Positions 42,001 through 53,520 are shown, counted from the first letter of the stretch. The stretch: 64,000 nucleotides of DNA from Meandrina meandrites (GCA_963693305.1 OY855911.1:29962939-30026938); one strand, 5' to 3'. Numbers and translations are program-made. The notes: generated by a model not told the origin, from the letters alone.

Positions 42001-43052
42001 ACTTGTTAGTCTCTCTGTGTTTTCCTAACTAGGCCCCCGTTAGGAACAAAAATGTCACCATCAGCAATGTGCCGACTGGATCCGAGTTAACCCGGAAAAT
42101 CCCTAAGGATGGACAACAAAAGCTTCATTGTGTTAGAAAATTCAAACCATAACAATAGGCAAAGTTTGATATGCCATCCGGTAGTTTTCCCCAACAAATT
42201 TGTATGCTCTTAAATTTCAAGAAGCTTACAAGTAGAACGAAATAGTCAAAATTTCTAGCATGCAGTATATTGACGTAACAAACGGTAGCTTCGCAGTAAG
42301 CCCACTTAAACTACAAAATGGAAAGACTAAGTAGTTTTTAGATTTAAAGAAAGTGTAAATTACCTGTGTTACTAAAGGAATTATACACGTGTGATATCCA
42401 TACTGCCAAATGGTTGTCAACTTTATTGTGTACTTGTGTTAAGCGTCCGAAGTTGGTAATGATAATTTTACATGTAAAATAGAGTTACCGTTGCTTTCTG
42501 CGCGTAGTAGTACAATTTTAATCACCGTTTGATTACAGTTTTAACACAATCATGGCTGTGCAAACAAAGTCGATTTATTTCTTTAGTTTTTCACAGTTTT
42601 TTACGGTTTTCAATAACATGCAAACTCTAAAGTTCAAAGCCCAACTGACAATTGGGTTTTTCGCTGCCGCCAATCACAATTATGGCGACAGCCAACGAAC
42701 CTTGAAACACAGAAACAAACAGAATGGATCGAAATCTACCAATCACGGCTGAAAGACGTGACCTTTTGACCCTGCTGAAGTGAGCTTCTGTTTCCCGAGA
42801 GGTCCGCTTAGATTATTGACGGTAGCGAAAAACGTAAACCCTTGGTTGAGGTTTGAATTTCAGAGTTCGCATGTTATAGAAAGCAGCAATGACAACTTCC
42901 TGGGTACACGCAGTTAATCTTCTAGTTCTTGTTAGTTTCCATTTCAACTCGATATTCTACTGCTCTATGATGGTGAGTAACCGACTGACTAGCTTCCTGC
43001 AAGCCTCTGACAAGCTCTGTGAAAGAAATATATTGTTTTAACGTTTGCTTTA

Positions 43053-43486
43053 TGCATCAGTCAATTCCAGCAGTGCCCATCCCCCCCCCCGGGCAACCCC
43101 GGGGCATTTCCTAATGTTGCCCGTCCCGGGGGTGGGGCATTTGCGTACCTCGGGTTGACCCCCGGGCATTTGACACGTGGTTTCAAAACCGTGGAGTGAG
43201 TCGCGTATTCGTGATGGAGGCGTTTATAGGCCAAGACGTGGACTACGTTGCAAATTAGCTAGTCCATGAAGGACTAGAGAAGCTGGTGGATGTTCATGGA
43301 TGTTTTTAAAGGTATATTTTCTGAATTTTAGATATTTCTTCCTATCGAGAGATTGAAAACAATCAACCCGGGAGCGGGGCATTTGCCAGGTTCCCTCATC
43401 CCCACCCCGGGGAATTTACCAAAGAAATGCTAATGCCCGGGGGTTAGCGCGGGGGGGGATGGGCACTGCTGGAATTGACTGATGCA
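43053..43486. mobile_element. 434-bp MITE, PIF/Harbinger-like
   Basis: The inverted ends TGCATCAGTCAATTCCAGCA and their complement, with C/G-rich interiors (CCCGGGCAACCCCGGGG), are flanked by TTA (43050-43052, 43487-43489). A 3-bp TWA duplication is typical of PIF/Harbinger. It lies 75 bp upstream of the gene B ATG exon and is absent upstream of gene A. Confidence 0.75.
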
Positions 43487-43560
43487 TTAACGTTTCGTAT
43501 CCTCGACTAACCAAATAATATTGCCTGACATTCATCACTGAAATCATTTTTATTTTGTAG

Positions 43561-46500
43561 AGAAGATGCATTCCCTGAAAGCCGTACTGTTATTAGTGTC
43601 TTTGATGTTCCGCAATATCTTCAGTCAACAATGCGGAATTGACACTTACTCCATCTATCAAATGATGCTTAAGGGCCATACCTTTAAGACGTTCCAGGCC
43701 CGGCCACTTTCGGCCGACTGCAGAGAGGCGTGCAACTCTGACGTCAGATGTCAAAGTTATAACTACGTCTTTTTTAAAGACATATGCGAGTTGAATAACA
43801 GGACTAAGGAGGCCAGACCAGAGTACTTTGTCAAGGACCGCGACAGATATTACATGACAAAAGCCCTAAACAGAGGTAATACAACTTGCAAAAGTTAATC
43901 GTTTATCAAAATGATTCTTAGCATTGCCAGTTATTTACTTGTCGTAACCAGCACCATAAACACCATCATTTCTTTTCACACAATTAATCTAATTCACCAC
44001 AATTGTCAGAATTTGGTAAAAAAGAACTGATTAATTTAGTAACAAAATAAGAACAACAGACTGAAACACTCAGTGACACCTAAACGTATACCGACCGAGA
44101 ATATTGTATCTAGTGTTGAGGCGGTTAGAACTTTGTATGTCACGCACAAGAGACAATGCTTTGTCAAATGTAATTGTCTAATATACGGGTTTTCCATCGA
44201 AACTAATGCTAAAAACTAAAAAACAACAATCATGATTAACTCACATATCCAAACTACCGCACTAGAGATTTTGCGTTATTTTATTCCAGTGCCTCTTGGT
44301 TCAATTCCCGAGCTGCCTGCTGATTCGTGCAGAGAGATCAACGCGAGTGAAGGAGGACAAGCGGTCAGCGGTCCTTACTGGTTGGACTTAACGAGATCTG
44401 GAGATTCCATTCTAGCTCGCTGCGAAATGAAAACAGGAAGTAAGGGCACTGTGTTTTTCTAACTATAAAATGAGCCTAACTAGGATAAAAACAGGTTGCA
44501 CTAAAATGCCGGGCGAACTTGTCACAAGTTGCCTACCTTGCTTAGAGCATGGGCTGTAGTGAGCGCGACAACGCTGATCAATTTGCAATACAACTTTCGT
44601 TCCAAGAAAACGTTGCCTGTATAACCCGGGGGGGGGGGGGGGGGACTCCTTAGGGTGTTCCGGGGATAACGCCAGTATTTTTTTAGCTCTCATGGTCTCG
44701 TTTAGGGTTGCACGTTAAGAAATACCGGCATGTTTTGAAATAGTACTTTCTTTTAGGGCTCATAAAAAGCTTAAGTCACGCCCAGATTGTTCCTTTAGGG
44801 GTTCTTTTTAAAAAATTTCCGACGAGCATGCCCGCCCTTTCCATATGGGAGTCCCTCCCGGGAATAACGTGCTGTAGATAACTCTTCGCAATACTTTAGT
44901 TACGTTCAAAAAGAAATTGTCTGTTCTAACAATGGTCTTTAGATATTGAGTACTGCTACAACGGCCTTGCTAGTTGCCATAGCAATGCTACGTGTAACAA
45001 CACGAAAGGTTGCACTTGCAAACCAGGATTTCATGGCGACGGAAGAACCAGCTGCAAAGGTGTGTAGTATTAAAACATTGTTATGGATATCATGCCTTCT
45101 GTCTTAATTGCTGAAAGATTTTAGAAGTTTGCAGGTGATTCTGTGGAGATATAACTCCAGTCTCTCCCTGATATCTTTTAACTTGAAAAGCAAGTAAGAG
45201 CGAACTATTACGGGCAGGAAATTAAGTCTAGCCTTTACTTTTCCTGCCTTCTCCTTCGTGGAAGACGCGGTGGACTTAAACATGGTTATCGTATTGACCT
45301 AAATGAAAAACGTATTGACCTAAATGAAAAAAAAATAAATAAATAAATCACTTTATTTAAGTGTCAGAGTATTTAACACTGTTGTACTAATTGTGGAATT
45401 AGCATATACTCCTAGTCGTTGAAATAAGCTCCGGCATTTTGAGGCAATTTCGCCCGACCGTAGTAAGACTATCCTTTCTAATGTTTATTTTAGTAAGAAA
45501 AGCTAACGCCATGTTGTATTTCGTAACTGCGTTTTTTAGATATCGATGAATGCACAGAAGGCCTTCACAATTGCCACAGCAACGCCTTTTGTAGCAATAC
45601 AAAAGGCTCGCACAGTTGCACGTGCAAATCGGGTTTCCGTGGAGACGGTCACAGCTGCAATGGTAAGTACTAACGACTATTTTCCTCTCACGGGAAAATA
45701 TGAACTCACAATTGACCTCGCTCCCAATGTGTGGGTCCATAGCTCAGTTGGTAGAGCATCGCACCGGTATCGCGGAGGTCACGGGTTCAAATCCCGTTGA
45801 AGCCCTTAATTTTTTTTCCAGGCTTCTTAATTCCAATTGCTAAATTGGAAATTCACTGCGATGATCAATTATCACTTTCATATATGAATTATCACTTTCA
45901 TATGTCGAATTTAGCGACACTTATAAATGGCACAACATCTTGATCCTGTTTTAAGCATTGATGAATGCGCAGAAGGCTCTCACGGTTGCCATAGTGACGC
46001 CACTTGCCAAAATATTTACAAAGCGTGGTGGAGTTGAATTCGGGACCACCGAACACAAATCCATATAGTAGCAGGGAGGAGGATTTGAACCCGGGACCTC
46101 CCGATTACAAGTCCAGCGCCCTAACCACTTGACCACGCTGCCTCCTTAAATCAAGTGTCCGAATTCAAGCGCTGTAAAAAAAAGGCAATATTACTGTCGG
46201 TTCTCGGGCATAGATCTCTACTCTCTTATCTGACTTGAGGTATAAAAAGGTGTCTTAGTAAATTTGACATAGCACCTCAGTTTTGATACAATGTTTTAAT
46301 GAGGTCTAATCTTAGCTCAGTTGAACGAAAATTACTCTAATCTATGTCTCCATGGAGCAACAAGACTGTATCTGCTGCTTTCTTGTCGTAGAATCATGAA
46401 TTCCACCAATTTAATTAACACTTGTTTACGATTAACTTAAAATGGGATTTATGAAAACAAGTACCAGCGCGGGAGTTGATCTGATGCCTTATAATCTACG

Positions 46501-49500
46501 TATGGGCTCAAGTGAACTAAAAAAAAGCGTGTTACATGGACGATCGCTAAGAAATAACAATAAGGCCACCGTGCCTCCCAACCTGAAAAATGCTGGGAGT
46601 AAAATATCCTGTTTTTGCCCAGCTTCCCCCCCGCGGGGCGGGGGGGTGGGGGGGGGGGGGGGGGGGCAGGCTGAATAGCATATACTCCTAGTCGTTGAAA
46701 TAAGCTCCGGCATTTTGAGACAATTTGGCCCGAGCGTAGTAAAGACTATCCTTTCTAATGTTTATTTTAGTAAGAAAAGCTAACGCCATGTTGTATTTCG
46801 TAACTGCGTTTTATAGATATCGATGAATGCACAGAAGGCCTTCACAATTGCCACAGCAACGCCTTTTGTAGCAATACAAAAGGCTCGCACAGTTGTACGT
46901 GCAAATCGGGTTTCCGTGGAGACGGTCACAGCTGCAATGGTAAGTACTAACGACTATTTTCCTCTCACGGGAAAATATGAACTCACAATTGACCTCGCTC
47001 CCAATGTGTGGGTTCATAGCTCAGTTGGTAGAGCATCGCACCGGTATCGCGGAGGTCGCGGGTTCAAATCCCGTTGAAGCCCTTAATTTTTTTTCAGGCT
47101 TCTTTATTCCAATTGCTTAACTTGGAAATTCTCTGCGATGATCATTTATCACTTTCATATATGAATCATTTCATATACATTACATCATTACTAAAAGCTT
47201 GCTAGCAAGTTTGGAAGAATTGCCGAAATATAACCGAATTTAGCGACACTTATAAATGGCACAACATCTTGATCCTGTTTTTAAGCATTGATGAATGCGC
47301 AGAAGACTCTCACGGTTGCCATAGTGACGCCACTTGCCAAAATATTTACAAAGCGTGGTGGAGTTGAATTCGGGACCACCGAACACAAAATCCATCTAGT
47401 AGCAGGGAGGAGGATTTGAACCCGGGACCTCCCGATTACAAGTCCAGCGCCCTAACCACTTGGCCACGCTGCCTCCTTAACTCAAGTGTCCGAATTCAAG
47501 CGCTGTAGGGCCATATTACTGTCGGTTCTCGGGCATAGATCTCTAGCACCTCAGTTTTAATAAAATGTTTTAATGAGGTCTAATCTTAGCTCAGTTGAAC
47601 GAAAATTACTCCACTGTGCCTCCCAATCTGAAAAATGCTGGGGGTAAAATATCCTGATTTTGCCCAGCTTCCACACGCGGGGTGGGGGGCTGATTAGCAT
47701 ATACTCCTAGTCGTTGAAAAAAGCTCCGGCATTTTGAGACAATTTGGCCCGAGGGTAGTAAGACCATCCTTTCTAAAGTTTATTTTAGTAAGAAAAGCTA
47801 ACGCCATGTTGTATTTCGTAACTGCGTTTTATAGATATCGATGAATGCGCCAAAGGCCTTCACAGTTGCCATAGTAACGCCTTTTGTAGTAATACAATAG
47901 GCTTGCACAGCTGTACGTGCAAATCAGGTTTCCGTGGAGACGGTCACAGCTGCAATGGTAAGTACTAAAAACTTGCTCGCAAATTTGGAATTGCTGAAAC
48001 ATAACCGAATTTAGAGGCATTTATTACTGGTAGTGCATCCTTTAGACTTTCGAAAAGTCGTTCGCTTCTCGTTTTCCGGTTTGACAGTTCTATGTATGCA
48101 TCCTTGATCTTGTTTTTTAGATATTAATGAATGCGCGGAAGGCTCTCACGGTTGTCATAAAGACGCAACTTGCCAGAATACTGCAGGCTCGTTCAAATGT
48201 ACTTGTAAGGCAGGATATCTCGGAAACGGAATAAACTGCGACCCGAAAGGTAAGTACAAAAATATAATGGTTTCTTTTTTGTCTGTCGCTTGTTAGTTAA
48301 CAGCATAAAGCTCAGTGTGTCAGCTGAATTACATAGGATTTATCTTCCCACTTTGTCCGGGAGCGGTGGGGGGGATATACAAGTGACAGAGATGATCGTC
48401 GGAAATTCTATAAATAACCCTTCCAGCTGGCGCATTTCAAACGGACATTTTCCAGTGATGAAGGGCAAAGCCGGCCGAAATGTCTGGATTTTTGAAGGAT
48501 TTCGGCACTTGATGTTAACACTTCACCTAATTTAATTAACAGTCTTTTCGAGACTATTTTGAGCCAGATCTTGCATTGTGTGAGTGGCTAATAGTCGCTC
48601 TTCGCGCTTCTCTCCATGAAAGACTCGCTGGTAGGGAATCATGGTAGTCGTATTTAACTGTGCCACTGGAATAATGCAATGACCGCTTGGACAGCAATAT
48701 AAAATAAAACGTTAAACTTAATGGGTCCTTAATGCAAAGCTGATCGGACAGCTAAAAAGGTTAAATGAATTTTATTGCCCAATATTTCGGTTAGACAAAA
48801 CTAACATATTTAACTGTCTTGGAGTTGGCGACTCTGAAAACAAGTATCGTGATTCCCTGCAGGCGCTTCTCAAAGAGCGTGAGGGAGGTCCACTCTACAG
48901 AGATCCTTGTAGTGCCTCTAAATAGTTGTTGCTCGGTTTTGAATTATTTCGTGCGCACTCAAAACCATTTGAGCTGAAAAGACTACACTCGTCCCCAGGC
49001 ACAGTTGCATTTCGTTAGAGAAAGACAGAAAAATTGCTAGGGAGCACAGGACATGATAGTTAGGCAGCGAAACGCGTTTTTCTGAGTTTTACAGTTTTCC
49101 GAGTGCAATAGGCCCACAATATTCCACGCGAATCAAGCTCCAGCCAAAGAGGGACGCCTGGGGACGAGGTAGACATAGTCTCCTTCGCAGCCGTTGTTTG
49201 GGCTCGTCACGCAACGCTTTCTCCCCCAGCAAGTTGGTGGGGGCAGGAAGCGTTGTGTGACGAGCCCAAACAACGGCTGCGAAGGAGACTAAGGTAGACA
49301 CGGATCTCTTTTCCATTCGAATCAAAGACGTCTCTCTCACCGGGGGATATATTAAGCACGCCAATAGAAGCGTCTGTTTTTTTCATGCTTTTGCTTAGCA
49401 AATTTACCAAACTGAGATTTGTGGATATAAAAATATGTCGAGAACCAAAAGTTTGGAGGACTTGTATATCAACAACAACAACAACAAATTTATTGGTGTT

Positions 49501-50034
49501 CCCATATACAGATGGTATTACCTAAAATAACAATATACGAAATTACTCTAATAACAAATATGTAAAATTACAATAATACTAATCACATTAGACTAGATAA
49601 GATTACAAGTTTCTCTTATATGTAATGTATCAGGATACATTGAAATTGTTTTGTTTTGATTAAAATCAGAATGTAAAGTCTATAAAACTCTGACCGATGC
49701 TAAAAGAAAAACCACTTACAAGTCAAAGAAGCCTTATAAATGCGACGATTCACTCGGTCCTGGTTGGTTCCGTTTCCAAGGACAAGCAGGCAAAAGGATG
49801 CCAACATCGTGTGTTAAGTATGGAAGATGTGGTAATAAAAGACCTGGCTGGTTGAAAGGTGGTCATCCTTCTGTGGCAAATGGCCAAGTCACCAGGAAGG
49901 TCTGTTTTAGGGGCAAAAAAGATTGCTGCTTTCACTCCGTTAACATTAAAGTGAGAAACTGCGGTTCTTATTATGTATACCGATTTAACGGAATTCCGGG
50001 TTCATGTAACGCACGCTACTGTGGAACTGGCTGA
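43561..50034 (+). CDS. Gene B: secreted PAN - fibrinogen-like - 5xEGF - D8C protein
   Basis: Paralogue of gene A with the same phase-1 exon plan: 43561-43875 (ATG 43566), 44290-44439, 44943-45059, 45540-45662, 46817-46939, 47835-47957, 48121-48249 and 49670-50034 (TGA). Domains follow the same order: signal peptide, PAN-like, partial fibrinogen-type, EGFs and the eight-Cys D8C end ([26 protein letters not shown]). EGF1 is three residues shorter than in A but keeps all six cysteines. EGF exons 45540 and 46817 encode the same sequence. The D8C exon differs mainly in surface loops ([13 protein letters not shown] versus [13 protein letters not shown]). Two extra EGF-like exons at 45956 and 47286 are interrupted by a SINE and must be skipped. 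Secretion and an extracellular recognition role are inference. Confidence 0.82.
44625..44862. mobile_element. MITE in gene B intron 2
   Basis: Orthologue of the element at 14567-14857, shorter by about 50 bp, with the same CCATATGGGAGT end. Predates the duplication. Confidence 0.68.
45733..45805 (+). tRNA. tRNA-Thr(GGT)-like sequence, probable pseudogene or SINE head
   Basis: This 73-nt sequence has a cloverleaf fit: D arm GCTC/GAGC, box A TAGCTCAGTTGGTAGAGCA, box B GGTTCAAATCC, and a T run after it. The anticodon position reads GGT. Position 33 is C instead of the near-invariant T, and acceptor pair 3 and the last anticodon-stem pair are mismatched. It sits in a gene B intron. Probably not functional. 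Confidence 0.5.
45956..46017 (+). pseudogene. Dead EGF exon 1 in gene B
   Basis: It begins after TTTTAAG and reads [20 protein letters not shown], then runs into the 3' end of a minus-strand SINE, losing the last three cysteines and the donor site. It matches the start of the EGF5 exon. Confidence 0.75.
46015..46142 (-). mobile_element. Truncated tRNA-Thr SINE in dead EGF exon 1
   Basis: Same head and anticodon (TGT) as 16076-16353, but only about 128 bp, ending at the CACCACGCTTTGTAAAT point of the body. Body truncation coincides with the exon breakpoint. Confidence 0.7.
47010..47082 (+). tRNA. tRNA-Thr(GGT)-like sequence, second copy
   Basis: Copy of 45733-45805 made by the 1277-bp duplication, with the same C33. 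The acceptor arm pairs slightly better (GGGTTCA) and the T-arm pair differs. Followed by TTAATTTTTTTT. Confidence 0.5.
47286..47347 (+). pseudogene. Dead EGF exon 2 in gene B
   Basis: Duplicate of 45956-46017 with the same SINE breakpoint, so the disruption happened before the 1277-bp duplication. It carries CAEDSHGC, like EGF5 of gene A. Confidence 0.75.
47348..47473 (-). mobile_element. Truncated tRNA-Thr SINE in dead EGF exon 2
   Basis: Duplicate of the insertion at 46015-46142, keeping box B and the anticodon stem. Confidence 0.7.
49176..49291. mobile_element. 116-bp hairpin MITE, 9-bp duplication, empty site in copy A
   Basis: Nearly the whole length is an inverted repeat (TAGTCTCCTTCGCAGCCG ... 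CGGCTGCGAAGGAGACTA) with a short AGCAAGTTGGTGGG loop. AGGTAGACA flanks both sides (49167-49175, 49292-49300). Copy A has a single AGGTAGACA at about 19169-19177. A 9-bp duplication suggests a Mutator-like transposase (inference). Confidence 0.85.
49472..49627. mobile_element. 156-bp insertion with (CAA)n tail, B-specific
   Basis: TATCA is duplicated on both sides, and copy A has the uninterrupted GTATATCAGGATAC. The (CAACAA)n start reads as a TTG-repeat 3' tail on the minus strand, typical of some non-LTR elements. Family not identified. Confidence 0.7.
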
Positions 50035-50671
50035 ATCACTTAATAGACCCGGGGGTGGGTGGGGGGGGGGGGGGGGGGGGGTTGATTGAGCAGTATTGAG
50101 CGTCGGAGAATCAAAACCATAATTATCACTCTGGCCAATCATGGAGGACACAGATGATTCAGTGAGCCAATCAAAATTCAGTGCAGATACATGTAGCTGC
50201 GTGTATGGCGCGTAGTGCGGGAAAACATGAGTGAGCGAGTCACTAGTGGTAATGGCTTTTTGTGATAGCATCAATTCCACGACAAACACAAAACTAAACT
50301 AACGTCCAAGCTCTTTATTCAATAAATCACGGGTAAAACGTTGTTGCTAGTTATGCACTCCTTTAATCGACCCTGTCCTGGAAACTTCTTGGTGAACTTG
50401 AAATTTAGAGTCATTGACTGAGAAAGTGTTCGAGATGTTGGAAATCGTGGTCAACCGATTTTGCTGAAACTTGCTGCAGAAGTTGGCCTTGATGAGATAT
50501 TCCAAAAGCCATTTACTTAAACACTTGAACTGAAACAGGCTTACTGTAGATTAGTTTCTGATTGGATGAGATAGTGGCGGGATATTTAAGCCAATCGCAC
50601 CTGGTAATACAAAACCGAAGCAAATGCAAATAACTTTCGGCACTCAAATGAAAGCCGCTCTCACTTGCCAA

Positions 50672-51150
50672 GTGCAACAAACTGTCACGCTTCCTGTACA
50701 TAGTGCAACAAACTGTCACGCTTCCTGTACATAGTGCAATAAACTGTCACGCTTCCTGTACATAGTGCAACAAACTGTCACGCTTCCTATACATAGTGCA
50801 ACAAACTGTCACGCTTCCTCTAGATAGTGTTATAAACTGTCACGCTTCCTATACATAGTGCAACAAACTGTCACGCTTCCTTTACATAGTGCAACAAAAT
50901 GTCACGCTTCCTACACATAGTGTTATAAACTGTCACGCTTCCTATACATAGTGCAACAAACTGTCACGCATCCTATACATAGTGCAACAAACTGTCACGC
51001 TTCCTATACATAGTGAAACAAACTGTCACGCTTCCTATACATAGTGCAACAAACTGTCACGCTTCCTCTACGTAGTGCAACAAACTGTCACGCTTCCTCT
51101 ACATAGTGCAACAAACTGTCACGCTTCCTCTACATGGTGCAAGAAACTGT
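50672..51150 (+). repeat. 31-bp minisatellite, copy B, about 15 units
   Basis: Same unit as 20862-22058 with fewer copies. Two more degenerate units (TGTCACACTTCATATAAATA) lie at 52895-52945, beyond an intervening 1.7-kb block. Confidence 0.95.
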
Positions 51151-52890
51151 ACATTATACCGTAGCGTGACATTTACAACATGATATTCGATACATGTGTG
51201 AGTCAGGTCAATCCCGGGGGGGGGGGGGCAATTTGTTGTAAAGAATGATAGCCATTTCTGTTTTTCAAATCGAAGAGAACACATCGAATATAATTTCTCT
51301 TTTTTGGTTATACTTTGTATGTGTCCTTTCTAACTAACATGGTGTATTTTGTTCTTGTTCTACGCGGTTTTTTGTTGAGTGAAAATTTTCAGTACCTGTA
51401 TGTGAGACTTATCAAAATTGAAAGACTTTCTAAAACAGCTTTTCACACCGGCTTAAATCTTGTTGCAAAGGTTAGAATATTATTGTAAGAATCGTAGAGC
51501 AAGGACCGTATTTTACTTGAATCCTTTAAATACTCCCAACCTGGTCTGCAGTTTGATAAAACCGCCAGAATACAAGGAATTTTAATTTAATCTTACATTT
51601 TGGAATTTTAACGTAATCTTACAGTTGGAATGACCGGAATGCAGCCGAAACACACATGTACCTCGTGCCACACGTGTTACACGCGTGACACGAGGCAAAA
51701 AGAGCAGGCAGCCAGTGTTACAATTATACAATACAAATTAAGGTCGGTAAAACGCACAACACCACAGAACATTACAGTAAGCAAAATGAAAAAAAGATAA
51801 TAATATATTAGAATATTGAGGATAAATAAAATAGGAGAAATATAATAAGAAAACTTATCAAATACCATTACTAAAAGGAATAAACGGCACGCGATGCATG
51901 CAGAAGCGATGACGTTTCACAAGGGGTCTTTGATAATTTTCAGGACATTTGTCAAAACATTAGGGTAAATAAAAGTAACTGACAACTTCTGTGCTGAATG
52001 ATTGTTCAACAAAAATTGCGTTATCTTGGCGTGACATGCGATACACGATGCAAGGTCAAACGCTGTCTAAAATTGTTTACACCTTTTGTTTTAAAGAATG
52101 GAGAGATTTCTGTTTACTAAATCTTATAGAACGCATCAAATATAATTTGTTTCTTTCGTTTATGCTTTATATTAGTCCTTTCTAACGGCCCAGGAGTATT
52201 TTGCTTTGAGTTCTATGCGACGATTTCTTGTTGAGTTGACTTGATTTCTTTTCCCAGTATTCGGTTCTACAGATCGGTTAATCACAACAGGCAAGAGACA
52301 ACAACAGATCCTGTCCAGTCGCACGGCGAGATTAATCGATCACGTCATCGTCATCGCTTAAAAAAAGGTTTACGATGGCTCACCTTTTCAACAGATGTTT
52401 CAAAACTGCTAATAATCGGTTGCTTCGTCTGCAGTCACGACAGACATCACTTCTTAACTTTATGCCAAATTTATTCGATAACTGATAAAGTGCAACACTC
52501 ACTCCAGACTCGAAATCTCAATTTAACAGCTACAAATGAAATAAGGTTTGCCGATCGGTGATGATACAAGCTGCAAAAAATATCTTCCTTTGCCAAAAAA
52601 CAAGATGGCGGATCTCAAAAAGAATACAAACAATGCACCTAGTTCCCATTACTCTTCGGTTCAATTCAGGGAGTAATTATCACACCAAAAATTCCATAAA
52701 TTCCATCGCTTTTTCGCTTTACAGCATCAACCGATGACGTCATAACATGACGTCATCGCTTAAAAATTAGAGCAAAAGAGCCTTAGAGTTGAACAATACA
52801 GGCGCTAGCTAGTATCTTTCAAGATACTGAACTTGCATTTTTTTCTTAAACATTGATATGGATGATAACTTTATATCATTATCAATGAAG
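51151..52890. other. B-specific 1.7-kb block inside the minisatellite
   Basis: Absent from copy A, where satellite units are continuous. It holds a 13-G run (51216), a CACGTGTTACACGCGTGAC dyad near 51670, a segment related to 58750-58860 (GATGACGTTTCAC), and an open frame at 52241-52561 after a good acceptor (TTTCTTTTCCCAG) but with no recognised domain. Probably a composite insertion. Confidence 0.5.
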
Positions 52891-53063
52891 TATACAAAGT
52901 GAAACAAACTGTCACACTTCATATAAATAGTGTAACAAAGTTGGGTTACAGTAGTCTAGAAGCCGGGAGGCTGCGTTCTGGGGCCCAAACACTTATAATT
53001 ACCCATTTATACGGCATTTTCGACAGAAAAGGCAAGCCTTTCGTATACATTCGATAGATAGGG

Positions 53064-53208
53064 GATAATACATGGTTTCGCGGAGATATGAAATTTATCT
53101 TCGAGTGTTCAAATCGATAGCTCACGAGTGAGCGCAGCGAACGAGTGAGATATCGGATTTGAACACGAGAAGATAAATTTCATATCTCCAAGAAACCATG
53201 TATTATTC
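53064..53208. mobile_element. Hairpin MITE
   Basis: GATAATACATGGTTTCGCGG at the left is matched by CCAAGAAACCATGTATTATTC at the right. The arms run through ATATGAAATTTATCTTC to a CGATAGCTCACGAGTGAGCG centre. Confidence 0.75.
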
Positions 53209-53219
53209 TTTTTATTATA

Positions 53220-53400
53220 TAAACCTACTAATTACGATGTTTTTGACGATTTTCCGAAGATTTCCGACCATTTCCGAAGATTTCCGAAAATTTTCAAAAT
53301 GTTGTCCGAAGGTTGTACGAATGTTTCCGAACATTTTCCGAGAATTTCCGAAGTTTTCCGAAGATTGCCGAGGAAGATCCGAAGATTTTTCGACTTAATA
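53220..53400 (+). repeat. Degenerate TTTCCGAAGA minisatellite
   Basis: About fifteen 10-13-bp units of the type TTTCCGAAGA / TTTCCGAACAT. The open frame across it gives an artefactual repeat protein. Confidence 0.85.
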
Positions 53401-53459
53401 TCGATTTACTTTGGCTCATTCAGCATTGGAACATGGCAAACTCTGCAAGCTGATTGGTC

Positions 53460-53520
53460 AAAAATGATATCACACATGTGTGGATATCATTTTTATCCAC
53501 ACATGTGTGATACCATTTTT
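53460..53520. repeat. Inverted repeat around ATCACACATGTGTGGAT
   Basis: AAAAATGATATCACACATGT at the left pairs with ACATGTGTGATACCATTTTT at the right. ACACATGTGT is itself a palindrome, so alternative folds exist. Confidence 0.8.

Larger units (their letters stand above)
38251..43049. other. Intergenic region, no gene recognised
   Basis: It contains minisatellites at 39180 and 41690, hairpins at 39691 and 41374, a TTTA microsatellite and a dispersed repeat. Open frames of up to 123 codons are either microsatellite-driven (40349-40720) or lack any domain. The last kilobase may hold the promoter and noncoding exon of gene B. Confidence 0.5.
45540..47690 (+). repeat. 1277-bp tandem duplication in gene B
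   Basis: The unit comprises an EGF exon, a tRNA-like sequence, a dead EGF exon with SINE, and the intron up to the next EGF. It repeats with period 1277 bp (EGF starts 45540 and 46817). The second copy lacks part of the intervening intron. Confidence 0.8.

Noticed and set aside
52241..52561. 106-codon ORF called as a gene
   Set aside because: A good upstream acceptor exists, but there is no ATG-linked context, no domain and no counterpart in copy A; kept only as a low-interest finding.
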